From positions 1,860,001 through 1,924,000 of the forward strand of contig NC_008571.1 in the NCBI RefSeq assembly GCF_000060345.1: a DNA stretch of 64,000 nucleotides, written 5' to 3'. The position numbers were made by a program, and so were the translations under genes. Below are positions 34,388-42,010 of this stretch, piece after piece. The notes under the pieces are model-generated. The model did not search any database and was not told where the DNA came from. It saw only the letters and a list, made by a program, of their open reading frames with translations. Within the stretch, counting starts at the first letter, position 1. Every line of letters starts with the position of its first letter. This stretch comes from Christiangramia forsetii KT0803 (GTDB lineage: Bacteria > Bacteroidota > Bacteroidia > Flavobacteriales > Flavobacteriaceae).

Positions 34388-37300
34388 TTAGATCGTATCA
34401 GCATTTCTTTTGATTTCCTTTTTTGCCTTTTTAGCATAATGCTTTTGATATTTCCAATAAGATAAAGCTCCAAGAATGGCGACACCACCAATTGAATAAT
34501 ACACAATAGTTGGGGTGATCACCTTATCTCCACTGGCATAAGAATGCAGTCCGCTTAAGTAAAAGTTCACTCCAAAATAAGTCATCATAATAGAAGCATA
34601 AGCGACAATTGACATAAAGTTGAAGATCCATCTTCCTCTAAGGCCGGGTACTAATCTCATATGAATAACGAATGCATAGACCATAATACTAACTAATGCC
34701 CATGTTTCCTTAGGGTCCCAACCCCAGTATCTTCCCCAGCTCTCGTTAGCCCACTGTCCTCCAAGAAAGTTACCTATAGTTAGCATCACCAAACCAACGG
34801 TTAGCGCCATTTCGGTAATAATGGTTATTTCCCGGATATTAAGTAAAAGTTTTTTCTTATTGGATTCTGTAGTAAGCACCATTAAAAGTAGCGCTACAAC
34901 ACCAAGGATCATTCCCAGGGTTAAAGGTCCATAACTACCAACAATTACCGAAACATGAATCATTAGCCAGTAGCTATCCAGGACTGGCTGCAGATTAGCT
35001 ATCGCAGGATCTGTCCAGCTTTGGTGTGCGCTCCACAAGACCATAGCGGTTACAAAAGCAGTAGATGCAATAGTTAAATTAGACTTTCTTCCGAAAGCTA
35101 AACCAAAGAACATCGTTGCCCAGGCCACATAGATCATAGATTCGTAGGCATCACTCCATGGGGCATGACCAGATATATACCATCTTACTCCAAGCCCCAG
35201 AGTATGTAATGTGAAGAGAATAGCAACAATCCCAATACTCAAATAAATTAATCCTCGAATTATCTTATTCTCTTTGAAGATCCTTATAATCACAAAAACC
35301 AGCATAAAAAGCCCTGCCAGCATATACATCCAGTAGAGGTTCTTAAAAATGTCGTATTTATTATAAGTTATCTCGGCGTCTATTTTTTCTTCGGAAGGCA
35401 TTACTTCTGAACCAAATTTCTGCTGATAACTCTTTATACTCTCCAGATACTGATTCGCTTTTGAATATTCTCCAGATTCCCGTGCAGTTCGTAAAGCATT
35501 CATATAAAGCGGAAGAATCTGTTTGGTATACACTGAATCCATTCCTTTTAATCCAGAATCATCAACTTCTTTATACGAAAGCCATTTATTATTTTCATCT
35601 TCAGGAATTGGGAAGATCTTTAAGATCTTGCCCTGAAGCGCCTGATAAAGAAGGTTGACCTTTTTATCGGTTTCTATGAAATCTTTCTGAAATTTATTCG
35701 GAACTGCTGCTCTATATGCTTCATCCAGCTGAGATGACAGTTTATACTCTCCCGTTCTTTCAAAGAAATCTGTTAATGACAGGTATTTTCTTCCTTCCTC
35801 AACGCCCAATAGATTATGAAGACTATCATTGTTTTTTTCTACAAAGATCAACGGTACGTTATACCAAACCATCGGGTTTTCTGTCATCGAAATCAACACC
35901 TGATCTGAACTTAGACCGGCATACTCGTCAGACTTACTAAGCTTCCTAAGCAATTCTGAAGAATAGGTGTTTGCGGGTTTCATCCTACCCCCGGCATCCT
36001 GAATTACCAGTCTCCCAAATTTTGCCGCATGTTCCTCACTAACCGCATTGGTCATTATAATACTGTCCATTTGCGCTTTGGCAGTTTCAGCATGCATATG
36101 CTCATCTTCCTGCGCCATCATTCCAAAAGACATAGAAAGCAAGACAAGTAGTGTAGTTAACGACTTCTTCTTGGCTTTTACTTTGTCCAGCATCACTTTA
36201 AGATTTCCGAAGCGCGAGCCTTTATCAAAAAGAATCCACATAAGTCCGAAATAAAGCAGGAAGTAACCAATATAAGTGATCCAGGTTCCCCAGAAATCGT
36301 GATTTACAGAAAGTACCGTTCCTTTTTCATCAGGGTCAAAACTCGATTGGAAAAATCGAAAACCATCCTTGTCTAAAATATGATTCATATATATGTCATA
36401 AGGTTCAGGCTCTTTACCTTCCTCTATAATCTCTACCTTACTTTTAAAAGATGCATAACCAGGTGTTTCCCTATCAGCAGTTCCGGGATATTTTTCAGCA
36501 ATAAAATCATTTAGTTTCAAAGCAAATGGTAGTTCCTGTTCTATAGATCCGTAGTTCACGAATATATCCAGACCTCCCAGATTAAGCTGTACAGGGTCTG
36601 AAATAGTTCCCATTCCTCCTAGTAACGTAAGTGTTTCTGAATCTCCACCGGAAGATACTTTTAGCGTAACTGCATCCAGATCCTGTCTTGTCTTAGGGTT
36701 TGTTGGAACTACATCATATTCTCCTTTTACTACCGGCTCCGGAATAACAAACTGCATTTCACCAATATTGTATAAAGATCTAAGCATTAAAGTCTGGGTA
36801 GAGTCTTTTACAAGCTCCCCCTCCATCTTATCTGCCATCCGCATATAAGTACCATCAAACGGAGAATCTACCACATATTCACCCGCTTCATTAACCTGTA
36901 TGTTAATAGCACCATCCTGCGGACTATTTAATGTAAATAGTACATTATGAATATTGCTAACTTGTCCTTCTTCAAGGTAATGATCGTGACGTTGTCCATC
37001 TCCCGCCTCAACAATTTTTAGATAGTTTTTTCCATCTTCAGTAGGAACCAGTGCTTCTTCTGCTCCATGAATAAAATTACTCACTTCAAATGTTACCGGC
37101 TGGCTATTAAAATCGGTATTCAAAACATAATCGTTCTCCACCTCTGGACCAAATAGCACATCCTCTTGCAACACCCTACGTCTTGGCTCCCCATCAATCT
37201 CCCCATCAATAAAGAATGTAAAATAAGTATCATGGGTCATATAAGCATTGGTAGTTTCACCTTCTCGAATAGGCATTACGCCTTCATAGCTAATATATCT

Positions 37301-37588
37301 TGTGATAAATGCTCCTATGAGAATCAGGATAAACGACAGGTGCAATAATAAACTACTCCACTTTTCCCTTTTATGAAGTTTGAATCGTTTGATGTTCCCG
37401 ATGAAATTAATGAGGAGAAAAAGCATAATTCCCTCAAACCACCAGGTATTATAAATCAGTATTCTTGCGGTCTCGATACTATACCAGGTTTCTATGAATG
37501 TCCCCATGGCCATAGCGACTGCGAAAATCACAAATAAAACGGCCATTATTCGGGTAGAAAAAAGGATTGAGGCTAATTTTTTCTGCAT
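34388..37588 (-). CDS. Fused cytochrome c biogenesis protein CcsB-CcsA (system II)
   Basis: 1066 residues. The N-terminal half is ResB/CcsB-like: a membrane segment near residue 10-25, two more (~42-60 and ~75-95), a long periplasmic domain and a segment near ~440-460. A second signal-like segment (TTLLVLLSMSFGMMAQE, ~478-495) opens a second periplasmic stretch. The C-terminal half is CcsA: repeated membrane segments and the heme-handling tryptophan-rich WGRYWGWDPKETWALVSIMVYAF near residues 950-970. The fused protein exports heme and attaches it to CxxCH apocytochromes outside the membrane. Such fusions are typical of Bacteroidetes. The start is near a -7 box at 37614-37621. Confidence 0.93.
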   Translation of the reverse strand: MQKKLASILFSTRIMAVLFVIFAVAMAMGTFIETWYSIETARILIYNTWWFEGIMLFLLINFIGNIKRFKLHKREKWSSLLLHLSFILILIGAFITRYISYEGVMPIREGETTNAYMTHDTYFTFFIDGEIDGEPRRRVLQEDVLFGPEVENDYVLNTDFNSQPVTFEVSNFIHGAEEALVPTEDGKNYLKIVEAGDGQRHDHYLEEGQVSNIHNVLFTLNSPQDGAINIQVNEAGEYVVDSPFDGTYMRMADKMEGELVKDSTQTLMLRSLYNIGEMQFVIPEPVVKGEYDVVPTNPKTRQDLDAVTLKVSSGGDSETLTLLGGMGTISDPVQLNLGGLDIFVNYGSIEQELPFALKLNDFIAEKYPGTADRETPGYASFKSKVEIIEEGKEPEPYDIYMNHILDKDGFRFFQSSFDPDEKGTVLSVNHDFWGTWITYIGYFLLYFGLMWILFDKGSRFGNLKVMLDKVKAKKKSLTTLLVLLSMSFGMMAQEDEHMHAETAKAQMDSIIMTNAVSEEHAAKFGRLVIQDAGGRMKPANTYSSELLRKLSKSDEYAGLSSDQVLISMTENPMVWYNVPLIFVEKNNDSLHNLLGVEEGRKYLSLTDFFERTGEYKLSSQLDEAYRAAVPNKFQKDFIETDKKVNLLYQALQGKILKIFPIPEDENNKWLSYKEVDDSGLKGMDSVYTKQILPLYMNALRTARESGEYSKANQYLESIKSYQQKFGSEVMPSEEKIDAEITYNKYDIFKNLYWMYMLAGLFMLVFVIIRIFKENKIIRGLIYLSIGIVAILFTLHTLGLGVRWYISGHAPWSDAYESMIYVAWATMFFGLAFGRKSNLTIASTAFVTAMVLWSAHQSWTDPAIANLQPVLDSYWLMIHVSVIVGSYGPLTLGMILGVVALLLMVLTTESNKKKLLLNIREITIITEMALTVGLVMLTIGNFLGGQWANESWGRYWGWDPKETWALVSIMVYAFVIHMRLVPGLRGRWIFNFMSIVAYASIMMTYFGVNFYLSGLHSYASGDKVITPTIVYYSIGGVAILGALSYWKYQKHYAKKAKKEIKRNADTI

Positions 37589-37613
37589 GGAAGAAGTGTC
37601 ATTTTTACGGCTG

Positions 37614-37621
37614 CAAATTTA
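37614..37621 (-). promoter_or_regulatory. -7 box TAAATTTG for ccsBA
   Basis: Minus-strand TAAATTTG ends 26 nt from ATG 37588; no clear -33 TTTG at the usual spacing. Confidence 0.45.
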
Positions 37622-37715
37622 ACGATTTATTATCAGTTTTGCCGCTTATTAGCATTCATTCTCAAGTCTACGAATGTTAATTTTAACTGCTTGAAAATTT
37701 TGGTATTTTAGCCCC

Positions 37716-38477
37716 ATGATCAAAGTGATAATTATTGGTGCCGGAAACGTGGCAACTCACTTATACAAAAGCTTTACAAAAACAAAGCAACTGGATATAA
37801 TTCAGGTTTTTAACAGGGATATAGATCACCTTGACTTTGTGGATAATGCTTCTAAAAAAGTTTCGGATATTTCCAAACTAAAGGAAGCTGATCTTTATTT
37901 AATCGCCATTAAAGACGAAGCTATTGAAGAAATTACTGAGAAACTGGATACAAAAAACGGAATCGTAGTTCATACTTCAGGAAGTCAACCGCTTCAAATT
38001 TTGTCAAAATTCAAGAATTCCGGGGTCTTTTATCCGCTTCAGACCTTTTCTAAAATTAAACCGGTAAATTTTAAAGAAATTCCACTTTGCCTTGAAGCAA
38101 ATTCCGAAGAGAATCTTGAATATTTAAAGAACATTGCTTCATTGATAAGCGACAAGATTTTTGAAGTAAATTCAGAACAAAGAAAAGCATTACATGTTTC
38201 AGCAGTTTTTGTAAATAACTTCAGCAATCATCTGTTTACATTGGCTGCAGATTTCTGCAAAAAAGAAGAATTACCTTTTGATATTCTAAGACCACTTATC
38301 AAAGAAACGGTAGACAAACTGGAAACGTTGGATCCTTATTCGGCCCAAACCGGTCCGGCCCTTAGAAATGATAAAAAAACAATATCGGCTCATCTTGAAA
38401 TGCTGGATGAAGACCGTAAAAAAATCTATACTTTATTAACCGAATCTATTCAGAAGTTACATGGAAAAAAGCTATAA
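37716..38477 (+). CDS. Rossmann-like plus DUF2520 protein (NADP oxidoreductase-like)
   Basis: 253 residues. An N-terminal NAD(P)-binding fold starts VIIIGAGNVATHLYKSF (GxGxxA pattern) and the C-terminal DUF2520 part contains LEANSEENLEYLKNIASLISDKIFEVNSEQRKALHVSAVFVNNFSNHL, a helical domain resembling the 6-phosphogluconate/pyrroline-5-carboxylate reductase dimerisation fold. Its substrate is not known. It is the first gene of the plus-strand run; kdsC starts 17 nt before its stop (overlap 38461-38477), which suggests translational coupling. Confidence 0.85.
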   Translation: MIKVIIIGAGNVATHLYKSFTKTKQLDIIQVFNRDIDHLDFVDNASKKVSDISKLKEADLYLIAIKDEAIEEITEKLDTKNGIVVHTSGSQPLQILSKFKNSGVFYPLQTFSKIKPVNFKEIPLCLEANSEENLEYLKNIASLISDKIFEVNSEQRKALHVSAVFVNNFSNHLFTLAADFCKKEELPFDILRPLIKETVDKLETLDPYSAQTGPALRNDKKTISAHLEMLDEDRKKIYTLLTESIQKLHGKKL

Positions 38478-38976
38478 AGAACATCTAAACCAGATAAATA
38501 CCTTCGTTTTTGATGTTGACGGAGTTCTAACCGATGGATCTATCCAGATATCTACCAAAGGAGAACTTCTGCGAACTATGAACACCAAAGATGGTTACGC
38601 TATGAAAATGGCTCAAAATGCGGGTTACACCGTTTGTATTATTAGCGGAGGGAAAAATGAAGGAGTAAGGCAACGCCTTCGAGACCTTGGAATTACAGAC
38701 ATTTATCTTGGTGTTCATGATAAGGTGGAACAAATGGACGAATTCTTTGATATTTATGAAATTAAGCCGGAACAGGTTTTATATATGGGAGATGATATCC
38801 CAGATTATTACCCCATGAAACTTGTAGGATTGCCGTGCTGTCCGCAGGATGCCGTTCCAGAGGTGAAAGAGGTGTCTTTGTATGTATCTCACAAAAACGG
38901 TGGTGAAGGCTGTGTGCGAGATGTGATCGAGCAGGTTATGAAGGTGCAGGGGAAGTGGATGGACAAAAACTCTTGA
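38461..38976 (+). CDS. kdsC: KdsC, 3-deoxy-D-manno-octulosonate 8-phosphate phosphatase
   Basis: 171 residues, the usual KdsC length. The HAD motif is FVFDVDGVLTDGSI (Asp nucleophile and Asp general acid); then MNTKDGYAMKMAQNAGYTVCIISGGKNEGVRQRLRDLGI, and the family's YMGDDIPDYYPMKLVGLPCCPQDAV. It removes phosphate from Kdo-8-phosphate during lipopolysaccharide core synthesis. kdsB, which activates Kdo, is also in this window (50929-51675). It overlaps the upstream gene by 17 nt and the ubiA gene starts 4 nt downstream. Confidence 0.95.
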   Translation: MEKSYKEHLNQINTFVFDVDGVLTDGSIQISTKGELLRTMNTKDGYAMKMAQNAGYTVCIISGGKNEGVRQRLRDLGITDIYLGVHDKVEQMDEFFDIYEIKPEQVLYMGDDIPDYYPMKLVGLPCCPQDAVPEVKEVSLYVSHKNGGEGCVRDVIEQVMKVQGKWMDKNS

Positions 38977-38980
38977 TTGC

Positions 38981-39895
38981 ATGTTTAATTTCCTAAAGCT
39001 TATTAGAGCAGGTAACCTCATTTTTATTGCTCTAACCATGTTTTTAATAAAATATGGCTTATTTGAACCTTTTGGAGTTGCGATCACCCTTAATTTATTT
39101 GGATTTTCTATGCTGGTGTTGGCCGTAGTTTGTGTTGCAGCTTCAGGTTATGTGATCAACGATATTTTTGATATTCCCGCCGATATAGAGAACAAACCAG
39201 ATCGAGCGCTTATAAACACCAATATTTCAGAAAAGGTCGCCTACAGGCTCTTTTTTATCCTCAGTATTGTCGGCGTTGGATTGGGTTTTTATTTGTCGAA
39301 TATGATCGGCAGACCAGGATTTTCGGCATTTTTTATCTTCGGTTCAGCGATATTGTATATTTATAACTCTCAGCTACAACAAACAATTTTAGTTGGAAAT
39401 ATATTAGTAAGTATTATTGTTGGCCTTATCCCTGTTGGGGTGGGTCTCTATGATCTTTTACCGGCCATTACACCGCAAAATCAGCAAACACAATCCACCA
39501 TATTTTCAATATTGATAGATTATTCCATGTTTGCATTTTTAGTGAATTTACTCAGAGAAATAGTTAAGGATCAGGAAGATATTAATGGGGATTACAACGC
39601 CGGATATAAAACACTCCCCATTGTTTTGGGAAAGAAACGCACTAATATTATTCTTTTTATTACTGGACTTATTCCGCTGGGCTTTTTGATCTACTATACA
39701 TATCAATATTTATTCGAGAATGTATCAGCGGTAATATATGTTTTGTTGCTTTTGGTAGCTCCTCTCCTATTTTTTCTAGTAAATATCTGGAGTGCCGAAA
39801 AAAAATCTGAATATAAAAGACTCAGTTTTATACTGAAAATGGTACTTTTCTTTGGATTGACCTCCATCGGATTACTGCAATTCATTTTACTCTAA
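38981..39895 (+). CDS. UbiA-type prenyltransferase (usually annotated as GGGP geranylgeranyltransferase)
   Basis: 304 residues with about eight membrane segments. The first prenyl-diphosphate motif is NDIFDIPADIENKPDRA (NDxxDxxxD, ~52-68) and a second aspartate-rich motif is DQEDINGDYNAGYKTLPI (~195-212). The family attaches polyprenyl groups to aromatic or glyceryl acceptors. The common annotation as geranylgeranylglycerol-phosphate transferase comes from weak archaeal similarity and does not by itself show archaeal-type lipids. The operon with kdsC and maf gives no substrate. Start 4 nt after kdsC. Confidence 0.82.
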   Translation: MFNFLKLIRAGNLIFIALTMFLIKYGLFEPFGVAITLNLFGFSMLVLAVVCVAASGYVINDIFDIPADIENKPDRALINTNISEKVAYRLFFILSIVGVGLGFYLSNMIGRPGFSAFFIFGSAILYIYNSQLQQTILVGNILVSIIVGLIPVGVGLYDLLPAITPQNQQTQSTIFSILIDYSMFAFLVNLLREIVKDQEDINGDYNAGYKTLPIVLGKKRTNIILFITGLIPLGFLIYYTYQYLFENVSAVIYVLLLLVAPLLFFLVNIWSAEKKSEYKRLSFILKMVLFFGLTSIGLLQFILL

Positions 39896-39899
39896 ATTT

Positions 39900-40490
39900 A
39901 TGTTACAAGAATTACTGAAAAACCATGAGATCATCCTGGCTTCGGGATCGCCCAGAAGACAAAAGTTTTTTCAGGATCTGGAAATCCCTGTGAAAATAGA
40001 TGTCCGACCGGTAGATGAAGTGTTTTCAGAACATCTAAAAAAAGAGGAAATAACAGATTTTCTTTCAGTCCTTAAGTCGGAAGTTTTCCTGAATGACCTC
40101 AAAGAAAATCAAATATTGATCACCAGCGACACCATTGTTTATAATGAGGCTAAGGCGCTGGGAAAACCAAAAGACCATGCAGAAGCGGTAAAAATGATTA
40201 GTTCTCTTTCCGGAAAAAATCACGAAGTGATTACTTCAGTATGTTTTACTTCTAAAAATTATCAAAAAGTCCTTAATCATAGTACCAGGGTTTATTTTTC
40301 AGAGTTAACCGAAAAAGAAATCGAATATTATGTCACCAATTTTAAACCGTTTGATAAGGCCGGCGGATATGCTATCCAGGAGTGGATTGGTCTCATTGGT
40401 ATCAAAAAAATAGAAGGCAGTTATTTTAATGTGGTAGGACTTCCGACGCATGAAGTTTATAAAACTCTCAAGGAAATGCTTAACTCCTGA
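39900..40490 (+). CDS. maf: Maf family nucleotide pyrophosphatase
   Basis: 196 residues. N-terminal HEIILASGSPRRQKFFQDL carries the SxxR-type Maf signature (S-x-R-R), then ITSDTIVYNEAKALGKPKDHAEAVKMISSLSGKNHEVITSV and YxxxxxxxDKAGGYAIQEW. Maf proteins hydrolyse non-canonical or m5U/m5C-type nucleoside triphosphates to monophosphates. Start is 4 nt after the ubiA gene, so it is cotranscribed. Assignment to the YhdE or YceF subgroup is not made. Confidence 0.94.
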   Translation: MLQELLKNHEIILASGSPRRQKFFQDLEIPVKIDVRPVDEVFSEHLKKEEITDFLSVLKSEVFLNDLKENQILITSDTIVYNEAKALGKPKDHAEAVKMISSLSGKNHEVITSVCFTSKNYQKVLNHSTRVYFSELTEKEIEYYVTNFKPFDKAGGYAIQEWIGLIGIKKIEGSYFNVVGLPTHEVYKTLKEMLNS

Positions 40491-40513
40491 AATTTGTAAC
40501 TTTAAGAAAAAAT

Positions 40514-41398
40514 ATGATTCGGTTAGTCAATATTTGCCTTTTTGCTACACTCTGTTTTTCCTGCGAAAATCCTGAAGAAAAACATGATTTGCAACTCTCT
40601 AATGAATTTAAAGATTACTGGTATTCGGGAGAGGCAGAAATCACTTCTTATAATCTGGAACAGGCCAGATATGGTGAAATAAGAGAAGGTGAAGCGGTTC
40701 TAATTTATGTTACCGAAGATTTTCTTCCGCAAGAACAGGTGAAAACCTGGAATAAAAACGAGAAAAATATTTCGGTTTTAAAATTAAACTCCACCAAAAA
40801 TTTCCTTACAGGTATTTATCCTTACAGTATTATGCAAAGCAGTTTCTTTCCATTAAATGGAGAAACGCATGCACTTAAAATTTCAGCTTCTGTACAGGAA
40901 TGGTGCGGGCAGGCCTATACGCAACTTAACAATCGTGAAAATTTCAATATTTCCAGTCATTCTTATTTTGAGGGAGAGGCAGATAAACAAATGGAAATTG
41001 AAAAGATTCCTCTGGAGAATGAAATATGGAATCAACTTAGAATAACACCTGATCAACTGCCAACCGGTAACTTTAAAATGCTTCCTTCTTTCGAATATTT
41101 GCGGCTTAGTCATAAGCCTTTCAAAGCCTACTCTGTAATGGGAGAATATTATACTGTAGACGAACTTGATGTGTATCAGCTAACGTATCCAGAACTAAAA
41201 AGGGAACTGAAAATTTATTTTAGCAGAAAATTTCCTTTTAGTATTGAAAAATGGGAAGAATCCTATCCTTCAGGTTTTGGAGAAAATGCAGAAATTCTAA
41301 CTACAAAAGCGGTCAAAAAACAGCGTATAAAAAGTGATTACTGGAATAAAAATTCGAATAAAAATCTACCTTTACGTGATAAACTGGATTTAAGATAA
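40514..41398 (+). CDS. Conserved lipoprotein, function unknown (294 aa)
   Basis: 294 residues with a lipoprotein signal (MIRLVNICLFATLCFSC, Cys17) followed by ENPEEKHD, which is acidic and may be a surface-export signal. The mature part contains YWYSGEAEITSYNLEQARYGEIREGEAVLIYVTEDFLPQEQVK and HALKISASVQEWCGQAYTQLNNR, recurring in flavobacterial proteins. Database names such as 'septum formation inhibitor Maf' come from the neighbouring gene and are not supported by the sequence. It is 23 nt after maf, and its stop overlaps the mscS start by one base (TAATG). Confidence 0.75.
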   Translation: MIRLVNICLFATLCFSCENPEEKHDLQLSNEFKDYWYSGEAEITSYNLEQARYGEIREGEAVLIYVTEDFLPQEQVKTWNKNEKNISVLKLNSTKNFLTGIYPYSIMQSSFFPLNGETHALKISASVQEWCGQAYTQLNNRENFNISSHSYFEGEADKQMEIEKIPLENEIWNQLRITPDQLPTGNFKMLPSFEYLRLSHKPFKAYSVMGEYYTVDELDVYQLTYPELKRELKIYFSRKFPFSIEKWEESYPSGFGENAEILTTKAVKKQRIKSDYWNKNSNKNLPLRDKLDLR

Positions 41399-41937
41399 TG
41401 TACGAAATACTCATCAACTATCGCGAACAATTAATGTACTCACTTGCAGTACTTATACTTTTAACGATCATCCAGTTCGTTTTAAAAAAGGCAGCGAATA
41501 AGGTTGGTAAAAGAAGTGAGATAAATATCACACGAACAAGACTAATGTTCAAGTACATCAATATCCTGCTTCTTCTAATAGCCACATTCCTGCTTTCCTT
41601 TGCCTGGGGTGTTGGATTATCTGAACTAGCGCTAATATTTTCTTCAACATTTGCTGTGATAGGGGTGGCACTTTTTGCCATCTGGTCTATTCTTAGCAAT
41701 ATTACTTCAGGAATTATCATGTTCTTCTCCTTCCCTTATAAGATTGGTGATACCATTAAAATTCATGATAAAGACATTCCCATTGAAGCCGAAATTGAAG
41801 ATATCAAGGCGTTTCATTTACATCTTAGAACAGCAGATGGCGAATTGATCACTTACCCTAACAACCTGATCCTGCAAAAAGCAGTTTCTCTTATCGAAGT
41901 TGAAAGAAGACATGATGATGGTAAAGAAGCGCTCTAA
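41398..41937 (+). CDS. Small MscS-type mechanosensitive channel domain protein
   Basis: 179 residues. Three hydrophobic segments (~8-26, ~45-65, ~72-95) precede the MscS beta domain, seen as FSFPYKIGDTIKIHDKDIPIEAEIEDIKAFHLHLRTADGELITYPNNLILQKAV. This resembles the pore helix-plus-beta core of MscS but lacks the long C-terminal cytoplasmic vestibule domain, so it is much shorter than the ~286-residue E. coli channel. It would open under membrane tension or serve a related gating role. It is translationally coupled to the lipoprotein by a TAATG overlap. Confidence 0.82.
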   Translation: MYEILINYREQLMYSLAVLILLTIIQFVLKKAANKVGKRSEINITRTRLMFKYINILLLLIATFLLSFAWGVGLSELALIFSSTFAVIGVALFAIWSILSNITSGIIMFFSFPYKIGDTIKIHDKDIPIEAEIEDIKAFHLHLRTADGELITYPNNLILQKAVSLIEVERRHDDGKEAL

Positions 41938-41984
41938 ATTCTAAAAGAAGCCGAAAATATTCATTCAGTAGCTTTGAAAGTTTT

Positions 41985-41992
41985 TATATTTG
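41985..41992 (+). promoter_or_regulatory. -7 box TATATTTG before the PIG-L gene
   Basis: Perfect TAnnTTTG match 18 nt before ATG 42011, predicting a ~10-nt leader and a separate start of transcription within the run. Confidence 0.5.
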
Positions 41993-42010
41993 GTGAAACC
42001 CATAATTTCC

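Noticed and set aside
38981-39895. Archaeal-type ether lipid synthesis from the GGGP transferase annotation
   Set aside because: Only the general UbiA motifs are visible; no other ether-lipid gene is present.
40514-41398. Label as Maf septum inhibitor
   Set aside because: The sequence is a lipoprotein with no Maf motif; the true Maf gene is the one upstream.
41664-41680. TGGCAC...TGCC inside the mscS-like gene as a sigma-54 promoter
   Set aside because: Spacing between the two boxes is 8 rather than 10 nt and it is inside a coding region in the middle of an operon.
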